From contig CAXIPT010000007.1 of the NCBI GenBank assembly GCA_964030475.1, forward strand, positions 4,998,715 through 5,062,714: a stretch of DNA of 64,000 bases, given 5' to 3'. Origin of the DNA: Tethya wilhelma (lineage: Eukaryota; Porifera; Demospongiae; Tethyida; Tethyidae). This document shows positions 45,901 to 56,100 of this stretch, piece by piece; positions within the stretch are counted from its first letter, which is position 1, and the number at the start of each line of letters is the position of its first letter. Both the position numbers and the translations under genes were made by a program. The notes under the pieces were generated by a model. That model was not told where the DNA came from and searched no databases. It was given only the letters and a program-made list of their open reading frames with translations.

Positions 45901-48900
45901 AGCTGATTGCCGATCATTCTGCAATAGTGCAGCAAGCAGGCTAGTAGCTCTCACCTCTTCTGGTGTTAGCTAGAGTACGGGTATTGGCAACCAGTGAGCA
46001 CTCCAGTCAGTGCTAGTGGCTAGAGTTCTGTGGACTCTAGCGGTCAGTTGCATCATGAATATTACAGCTCGCGGAACACGGTTGCATGTACGTGTTCAAT
46101 GACATCAATCAGTAATGGTCATCAAACTCAAATGTACATATAATCGGAACAATTATTGCCAAATTGACACCATTTTCATTAAGTGTTATGATGCTTAATT
46201 GGCTGCTACTTCTACAATTTTTGACTTTGTACAAGGTGCTTGGCAACTAATCAATGTCAAATTTTAACGATGTCAAAATGTACCGATGTTGAATTTTGAT
46301 CAATGTCAATTTTAATCGATGTCAAAACCTATCGATGTTGAATTTTAATCGATGTCAAAACCTATCGATGTTGAATTTTAATCGATGTCAACTTATCGAT
46401 GTTGAATTTTAATCGATGTCAAATTTTAATCGATGTCAAAACCTATCGATGTCAAATTTTAATCGATGTCAAAATGTACCGATGTTGAATTTTGATCAAT
46501 GTCAATTTTAATCGATGTCAAAACCTATCGATGTCAAATTTTGATCGATGTCAAAATTCAATCGATGTCAAAATCTATCGATGTTAAATTTTAATCGATG
46601 TCAAAACCTATCGATGTCAAATTTTAATCAATGTCAAAACCTATCAATGTTAAATTTTAATCGATATCAAATTTTAATCGATTACCAAACATCACGTGAA
46701 TGACGAAAGCGGCGGCACCGCTTTTTGAGAACGTCACCGCTTTTTGAAAACGTCACGTTACATTAGTGGAAAATTTTTACACCCACGCATTTTTTTCGAT
46801 CGACTGTACTGGTTGTAAAGAGCGAAGAACCTTGGAATGCGGCAGTAGTTGGAGCTCAAACTGATGTCACTTTAGGCACTCATCTTCCGTGGAACATTTA
46901 TTAACGTAGAGCTAGGCTGTATAGATCTATCTACCTGACACTGACAGATGAAAGTGGCACGAACAGAAGTGGTTGACAACTGAAAGCTTCGAAGAGCACA
47001 AACTTTTATTCGCTGTACGCAGTCATAGCACCGGTACACCACAACTACAAACAGCCCTTAAAATTGCCATTTCTTGCTCTCGTCTTCGCTCAGGCTATGG
47101 CTGTGAGTGTCAGAATACGGTGGCACACCTTTGTTTGTTTAAGAATCACAAATGCGTGGGCAGCATCCGCGCGCCAGCGCTTTGTGTCAAAACGCGGGAA
47201 ACATAAATTCCCGTTTGTCCATAATGTGTCATCGCTTTCGTCATTCACGTGATATTTGGTACCAGGCCTTCCCCACACACACAAAAAAAAAAAAAAAGGG
47301 GAAGGCCTGGGACGAGGCTATAGCTACAGTGCTCCAACTGAAGAGAGCAAAACTTTGGTGTGTTTGTCACTACATAACTTCTAGACCATGCATAATTACT
47401 TGGAAACTGGTATTGGTGTAGGGTGATTACTTGTGGAACTTTAGTAGGCAGGCACGCCAGACCACGTGCTTGCTTTGGGGCATGGCTTGCTATTTACAAG
47501 AACAGTAAGTTAAGCATAGGCGGTAGTCAAGGGTCCAAATTAATTTTCTATAGAAGTTACATTGATGAATATAATCATGTTCCAAACTAGAGCACTTAAC
47601 TCAAGAATATATAATTACCTGGGTGAAAAACGGTCCGCGGAAATCCACAGTTGCGCGGTTTACTGTGTAATTACCGCATAAATCCGCCAAATACCCATGT
47701 GGCGTGGTTTTTGTGCTAGCCCAGTTTTTGGAGTGAAATGGTTTTTGGCGATTATTTCACAGCTTTCATGATGATACAAGACAAGACTAAGCTATACAGC
47801 TCTTCTAGCCTAGATTCAAGCCATGCACACTAACTCTGCCGATTCACAGACATACAGAAATTATTATCGCTAGCCACACTGTTACAACAGTACTTATTTC
47901 TTACGCTATACGCTTGAAAAAGCTTATTTTGGCTTACCATAGTCCAAAAATAGAGTCTTTGACAAAGAAAAATAGCTAAACTGTGCTTACAAACACTACC
48001 ACGAGGCTAAAATTGACTCCACCAATATACTGTGTCAGCTCAAGAGTCAGAGCTCTGCTAGTCTTGTAGCTCAGGTGCTTTGTGTATGCTGTAACTAGCC
48101 ATGTCTACAAGCCTTACAAAGGTGTTAGCAACTGTTAGCTAGTTTTTCTCCGTAGTTTATCAGCAGTAAAAAGTGGCAATGCCTGGTAAGTGATAAGAAA
48201 CAGCAGAATACCGCTAGTGAAGTATTGCGATTTACCAAATAATTCCACGTTTTTACTGTGGATTTCCACTCTCATTTCCACCCGGGTATATTATGTGAAA
48301 ATGTTTCCACAAAGCCAAAAAATAGGGAAATTTATTGCAAAAAAAGTTAGGCATAGAAAACATTGCTTCCAGTGTGAGTTAAGCACCATGCACACACTTA
48401 CCTTTATTTATATTCACCAATCCAGTACGCAGATTGAACAAAACTAAGTTTAATTCTGCTCAGTGACTAATACCCAACCAAAAACTCACTTTAAGAAAAC
48501 ACACACTTGCCTGTTTAAAGAACTCTGTGGTAAAGGCTCCTCCTTCAATGGCGATGTTGCCCAGCATCCTCTTCTGACTGGCCTTCTTCAGGATGTTCTC
48601 CTCCACAGTACTGTCACACACCAACCTGACAATCAACACACACAAGGAACAAGTCACACACACACACACACATAACTAGCAGTACACTGAGTGCAGGGAA
48701 ATTGCTTCGTAGATTTATGTGCATTCAAAAGCAATGTAAGCTAGCTAGAATTGATTGGCATTTTGTGGCTTATTGTGTAGCTGATTGCTAGTAATCTGCT
48801 TATCGGCAACCAGTGAGCACTCAGATGCATCATGGATATTATAGCTCGCGAATATGGTGGCATGCACGTGTTCAATGACATCAAAGGTCATCACACTCAA

Positions 48901-51040
48901 ATGTACATTAAAATTTATTGTCTCAAATTCTAATTGGCATTGTTTTCATTCGGTGTTACGATGCTTAATTCACTGCTACTCCACAATTTTTGGCTCTGCA
49001 CGATTACATGCCACGGGCTAAGGCACTAGCTCGGCTATCATGTAGCTAACATTGTGGAAAATAAAGTTGATATTTTTTTCCCTCAAAGAAATGCGGACTT
49101 GAAATTTTATCTAGCTATATATAATAGAACTCGGTCCAATCTTTGTTGAACATCTTGAGTATTTTTGTTTCTGCTTTTAGTATACTGTCACTATATGTAA
49201 TTCTTACTAACTTGGTGGTGTGTTTTCTCACTCATAATAATAATAGTGATTTTAATACTGGTATATGTGCCCACCACACAATGGCCCATGGTCCAATACA
49301 CTAGAAGCATGGTGGATGAATATAAGTGGGACATAGTGATGTGTGCCCAAAGCCAAAACATAATGACCACGATACAAAACTGATCACCAGTTTGGTAAAT
49401 GGGCAACAAGGAATAAATTGCAGTGTATGTAGGACTAAAGACTATGCAATATTGTACCAAAAATGGTATATAGCTATTGTTTTACCACGAAAATTTTTAC
49501 TCCTCAGAAAAAATTCTAGTTACATATAGACTGCTATAATATACCCCTGCCATCCTACCTATAAAATGTGCACGTTCCTGGTCTATCTTACCATGTAAAA
49601 AAAAACTTTCCTCCTCAAAAAAAAATCACAGCTATTAACTGGCCAAATATTATACACATACAGGTACTCCCACATCCTACCTGTAAATGTGCACGTCCCT
49701 GGTCTGTCCTATCCGGTGGCAGCGGTCCTGTGCCTGGGCGTCCATCGTGGGGTTCCAGTCCGAATCGTAAAAGACCACTGTGTCTGCTCCGGTGAGATTC
49801 ACCCCAAGTCCCCCGCTGCGAGTGGAGAGGATGAAACAGAAGATCCTCTCATCGCGGTTGAATCGGTCCATTAAGAACTGCCGCTTCTGAGGGGGCGTGG
49901 CTCCATCGAGACGGAGGTAGGTGTGGCCGTGGTAATTGAGAAAGATCTCGAGGATGTCTAACATACGAGCCATCTGGGTGAAAATGAGCACCCTAGGGTG
50001 TGGGTGTGTATGTGAGAGAGAGAGAGAGAGAGACAAAGAAGCGTTAAATCTTGACATTGCTAGGCAGAGATTCATCTCAAGTTGTAAGACCAACCTGTGT
50101 CCACCAACTTTTAGTCTTTGCAGCAGTGCATCAAGAGTCTGCAACTTGCCTAAGAAAAACATACAGTTAATCACTTCACACAAATTCTGCACCTTTGAAA
50201 TTTTCCACAGTCTCGTTGCAATGCATTTGTAACAGGTTTTTCAGTTACAGCCAAAATATTCTCTTATTTATACCATTTTACCATGAACGTACCACAGTCA
50301 TACTGGATCAGTCTGGTCTCAGGAAACTGGAAGCAGTTGCCTGTAGCGATGGGATGAAGGAAGGCTGCCCGAGGGGAGAGCTCAGAGACGAGGCGTTCTT
50401 GTAGTACTACGTTATTTGTGAGGGGTGAGGGTGTGGGGAGGTAGGTGTGGAGGGTGGGAGGGGTGACAGTGACACTGGGAGTGGTGATAAGAAACCTACA
50501 GACAAAAATAACAAACCACAATATTTTTATCAAAAAAATAAAACAATGATCACTTGCACAACAAATACCCATAATATTCCTACTTTAAATCTTACAAATT
50601 GACTAGCTACTTTCAGCATTGTTCAATGGACTTTAGCAAAGTGCAAACAAAGACCACAAGCTCTAGAACAGCCAAAACTACGTGAATATCAAAAAATAAA
50701 AAAATAATCGATACTTAAATACAGCAGTTGAGGAACTGCTACAGCCTAGCAAACATGAAAACTTGTATCAAACCAGTCATAACACAAAACAGTTTAACTA
50801 GTCAACTATCCAAAAGTGCCATGGGAGCATTAGAATGCCATCCTCGTATCACAGAATCCCTTACCTCTTCAGCATCTCCTCGAGGTCTACTGCTCTCTGC
50901 TGTATGGTGGGCAGGGCAGCTCTGAGGGAGGGGGAGGAACTGCTCCATGGTAGGTCCACGGTCTGGTGACGGAGACAGCTAGAGTAGCCAACCCAGAGCC
51001 AGTAGCGAGACGAAGAGGGAGACCTACAGCCCAGTGTGTN

Positions 51041-51126
<86 letters not shown>

Positions 51127-52784
51127 CTGACTATTCATCAAAGATTATTTAAAATTGGATAAGCTCCCCATATTATACCTTGCAGCCCATACAAATATTC
51201 TCTACAAAGAACTTACAAAGCTGAACACAAGCACTACAATATATACATGTACATCCTGATTCATGAAAAATTTGTAGTTCTAAACAGCAAAAAAGGCTTT
51301 TCATGAACTTTTCTTGCACCATGAAAATTTGGAGCTACACATGTGTGTGTGAGAGACTCCAAAGTCCCCCCACCCCACCTGGTCCCCTGCTCCCTCTCCT
51401 CCTCCTCCTGGTGGTGACATATCTTCCTCACGGCTCGCACCAGGTCACACCCGTACATGGGGAGACGTCGACACCTCTTGTTGTTCACCTCGTGGAGATG
51501 CCTGCGACGAGAGATGGTCCACTCCTGCTGCTTGGCCGTCAGACCAGGCTGCAGGGAGGAGAGAGAGATGAACATAAACAGTGTCATAAGAACACACAAA
51601 TAGGATGGAATTATTTGCATTAACTAGACAGAAACTTTATAAAGATTTGTGATCCCCACAAAAAAAATCTAAAATTATAACTGTTTCCCGGAAGATGTAT
51701 ACTACACTACTATAGGCTCTGTAGTCAACGGAGACAAAAGGAACATGGTACTAGAAAAATTGGGTTGGAAATCAAACCCAATACCTCTCACTTCGTCTCT
51801 CATGATAAGAAAAAAAAATTGGCAAAAAAACACATTTCCCAGTAATCTGCACGCTATTTATGTACACTCACCAGATGAAGGTCCTCTAGGAACCCCCTGG
51901 CCCTCTTCTCCTCGGTCTCCGTGAGAGGGGGCTGGGGTAGAGAGGGGTCCAGGAGGAGGGCTTTGGGAGCCTGGAGCTGACGGGCATGGTAGGCTGCAAA
52001 GGCATCAGTGTCCAGTTCATAGTCAGCCAAACAAAGGTTGAGGAAATCCAGACTGATGTGCTACAGGTTGGGAAAGACAAAAATATTCAACACTGAAAGA
52101 TTATGTAGCCTGATTTCCAGGATTCTATTTTGACTATCTTTCAACACCATGGATGATTTCAAAACAAAGCTACACCAAGATTTCTGTGTTTATAGACAAT
52201 GCAAGAAAGCTGAGAATGAGGCTCAGATTTTCAATAAAATATTTGCAACAAAACTTGATGGAAATATAGCAGCACACATGCATGCATATACTTCAAAGGG
52301 TTGTTGTTCTAGAGCTTTGAAGACCAGAGAGGCGGTGTAGAACTCCAGAGCCACCATCCTGAAGGGTGAAATGATGGGACGAGGCTCAAAGAGATCAGGA
52401 TGGTTGCAAACCTGTGGGCGAAAACAGAATTTGCATGATATCTATTCCTGCCTAGTTTTAATACTTTCCAATAGCACAGCCCACTCCTGTATAATGTATG
52501 TACCTTTCTCAGTTGCATTAGAATGTTGATGACACTCAAATAGTTACCACTAGCGAGAGAGTCTTTGGTTCTGAGCAGAACAGACACATAAATTTGTTTA
52601 AAAATATTGCATAATGATATTGTTAGCATGACTGTTCCAACTCACTTGGCTCTGGACATGTACTCATCGTAGAGAAACCTCTGTCTCTTGGAGAGACGAC
52701 ACAACACCACGTGTTCATACTTCTTGGGCATCTGCTTCTCTACCTCCATCTTCAATCGACGGAGGAGAAATGGACGTAGCACCT

Positions 52785-52848
<64 letters not shown>

Positions 52849-53065
52849 CAAAGTTTAAACATCACGATATTGAGATGCAAGAGAGAGTGAGTGACAAATG
52901 TGCAAAAAGGACGAGGGATGATGTATCCTGAGAGGAATGGCCACCATGGTGGGGGTATAGGGAGCCATGGCGACCCTAATGTTCAGGAAGTGGTTTGATT
53001 GTGGCCACATGAAATAACACTGTTACACGTCTTGTGAGTATATTCAACAGTGCATCGGATAGTGG

Positions 53066-53114
<49 letters not shown>

Positions 53115-56100
53115 CTACTACAAACAGCAAACTGAAACAGAAAATCTTTCAAAACCTTCTAACCAAGCTATTGTAGCCAGACCAACCTGATGCAGCCTCC
53201 TAACAATGGACTCATTGTACTCCTGGCTCCCCTCGACCATTCCAGAGAGGGGGTTGGAGAACCACTCCCTGAAGTCAGAGTGGGAGGAGAAGACTGTGGG
53301 CATGAGGAAGTGCATGAGGGACCACAGCTCCATGAGGTGGTTCTGGAGGGGAGTGCCTGTGAGGAGGAGGCGACGCTGACTGTTGAAGTTGAGCAGGGTC
53401 TGCCATCTTTGACTCTTGAAGTTCTTGATGTTTTGAGCCTGGAGTGGAAGATGGAGGAGAAAAAAAAATCGATTAATGGTTCCATTTTCTTGAATCAACC
53501 ATCTTGCCAAACCCAAAATGGACACAGTTTTAAAAAAAATTGCAGCACCAACCCCCCTATGATAAAAATCATTGCATATACCCTCCTTACCTCGTCTAAA
53601 ATGAGGTACTTCCATTTCTTCTGTTTGAAAGCTCTGTGGTCCTGCACAGCTATGTTGTAGGAGGTGATACACACGTGGAAGGCATTACGTTTGGACCATC
53701 CCTGCAAACACGCACAATACAATCATCACATGTACACATGCACACACTACCAATGACAATAAAGTTGTTCAAGTTGCTTCAATGTTATCTTCATAATCAA
53801 ACTAGCATTCTGATTTCTATCATACTTTGGAGAATTGCAATTGTAATTGTAATTGTTAACTCCAATAAGAGGGCCCACAGACAGTTACATGTAAAATTTG
53901 TAAATGGCTATACAGTGAACATTTTCACCCTCGCACAAACTGTCCCTGGATTCTTACCACTCTCTTTTGCTTCCTCTCTTTCAGCGAGCCAAAGTAGGTA
54001 AGGATCTTGAACGCTGGACACCACTTCTTTAACTCGTACTCCCAATTGAGCATCACAGACGTGGGTACGATGATGAGATGGGGACCCCAGTTGGCCTTCT
54101 CACAGGCAAGGTGAGCTAGCAGGGCAATAGTCTGCATCGTCTTACCTATGGAAGGGAGACAATGATTTAACTTAAGCACTAACTGAGACTAAATATGAAA
54201 CTGCATGAGTATAACTTAAATGCTTGCTCATTTGTTGTTAGAAAAATCTCATAACTCTTTTGGTAACAATCTTTACGAGCCAAGCTTAGCTTGAAAAAGA
54301 AAACTGGAAACCATGCCACTGGAAGGACTCGAACCACAAACCCATGGGTTGTCAGCCAGAGTCCTTGCTGAACAAGCCACTAGGCCGCCCCACTGCCTGG
54401 ACCAGGACAATAACTAACATAACATAGCCTAATCTCTATTAGAGATTGTATCAACAAAAACTATTATTGATTTGGAGTATCTAAACCTGCCCACCCCTTA
54501 CCTAATCCCATTTCATCCGCCAGTATGCCATTGAGTCGTCTCTCATGCATGGCCACCAGCCAGTCCAGACCAATGTGCTGGTACTCCCTCAACTTGTGCT
54601 TCAGGAGGAAGGGTACCTTGGTCTTCACCTCCGTGGTGGCCAGAGTGATCCCCTTCGGCTGGAACTGTTCGGCCACTGCAGCTACATCAGAGAGACCAGC
54701 CTCTGTTTGACAAGCCTGGAGCAATGAGAAGAAGAGAAAAGCTCACATACGACCAATCATATATGTAGTAGTATTGAGAAAAGGGTTAGTTGTAAATTAA
54801 AAAGCTCTAGTGTAAATCAAAATAAAATCTAAAGGTCTTGTGGTTGATTTCTCTCTCCTTCAAGACTAGAAAAGCTACAATAAAAGCTCACTCAGCAACA
54901 CATCTGTCATCAATGCCAAACCATGCTAACATTGATCAATGGCAGCACATAATTTCTCTCCACTCACCTCCTCCAGGCTCTTCCCAGAGACAAGCATCTC
55001 AAGTCCTTCTTCTTCTTCTTCTTCCTCCTCTTCGGCTTCTTGTTCCTCACCAGCTTCACTCTCCTCAGAGCCACTCTCCCCTCCATCACCACTGGCCACT
55101 GCTACAGAACCTACAGTAAGTAGAGACAGAGCAGCACAATGGACACACACACAATGATGATGGAGAAATTTGAAGGTATACTACTGCAAATCTTCAAGAG
55201 CTCAGTGGATATACATACATGCAATGATGATGGCAAAATGAGAAGGTGCTACAGACTTCAACAGCTCAGCAATGTCACATACATACATAAATACAGTGTA
55301 GACTAGCAAGCTATCAATGAAGTTAATGCCATTAAAAAATAGCTAGTGTTAGTGCAAAATTTTATACAATACACACACCCCACAGATTGCTTGGATTTTG
55401 ATACTTATTTTCATAGTAAATGGCTAAAAAAAATGGCCCACAATGAATCACATAACTATACTACACACAGTGCCATACAATGGAAGCTATGAACTACAAT
55501 TTGAGAGTAGCTAAGCTAAGATACAAGTGAGGAAGTGACGTACCATCGTCCAGAGACTGTGTCTCCTCCCCTTCCACATCCACCTCACTCTCAGGAGTGG
55601 CCGACTCACGTTGGAGATTGTACATCTTCAACAGCTCATCAAGAGGTAATTCACCTGGGAAAAAAAAAAGGAAAAAAAAAAGGTGAGTACATGCAATAAT
55701 GCACACATAAATTTCATACCAACTGAAAATCTAAAGCTGTACTGTAAAACAGGCTTACACCAACAACAGGGCAAGAGACACTTAAAATCTAAAACTGTGT
55801 GCATTGCATTACAAGCACACACGAAACTTTCATTGCCTGCCGACCTTCTTTCTGCAGTGCATCCATCTCCTCGGAGTGGTCTCCCTCTCCCTCATGAGCC
55901 TCCTGCTCGGCAATGGTCGTCTCATCTTCCATCTCCTCCTTCTCCTCTTCCTCCCCACCGAGGTAGTCCCTGTCATTAGAGTCTTCATCGGCAACGGCGG
56001 GGGGCTCCACTGAGGGGGTGGTTTCATCAGTCGAGGCAGGGGGCTCTGGGGGGCCAGCGGTGGTAGGGGTAGGATTAGACTTGCTGGCAGCAGCACTGCT

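Noticed and set aside
46250..46682. CRISPR-like array
   Set aside because: Units are contiguous and degenerate with no unique spacers, and the context is a eukaryotic intron. It is a minisatellite.
46973..47421. Overlapping plus-strand frames of 60-90 codons
   Set aside because: They cross a MITE fragment and a poly-A run, and none carries a recognisable domain.
54926..55157. Poly-Ser plus-strand frame
   Set aside because: Antisense of the poly-Glu stretch in Domino exon 54968-55110.
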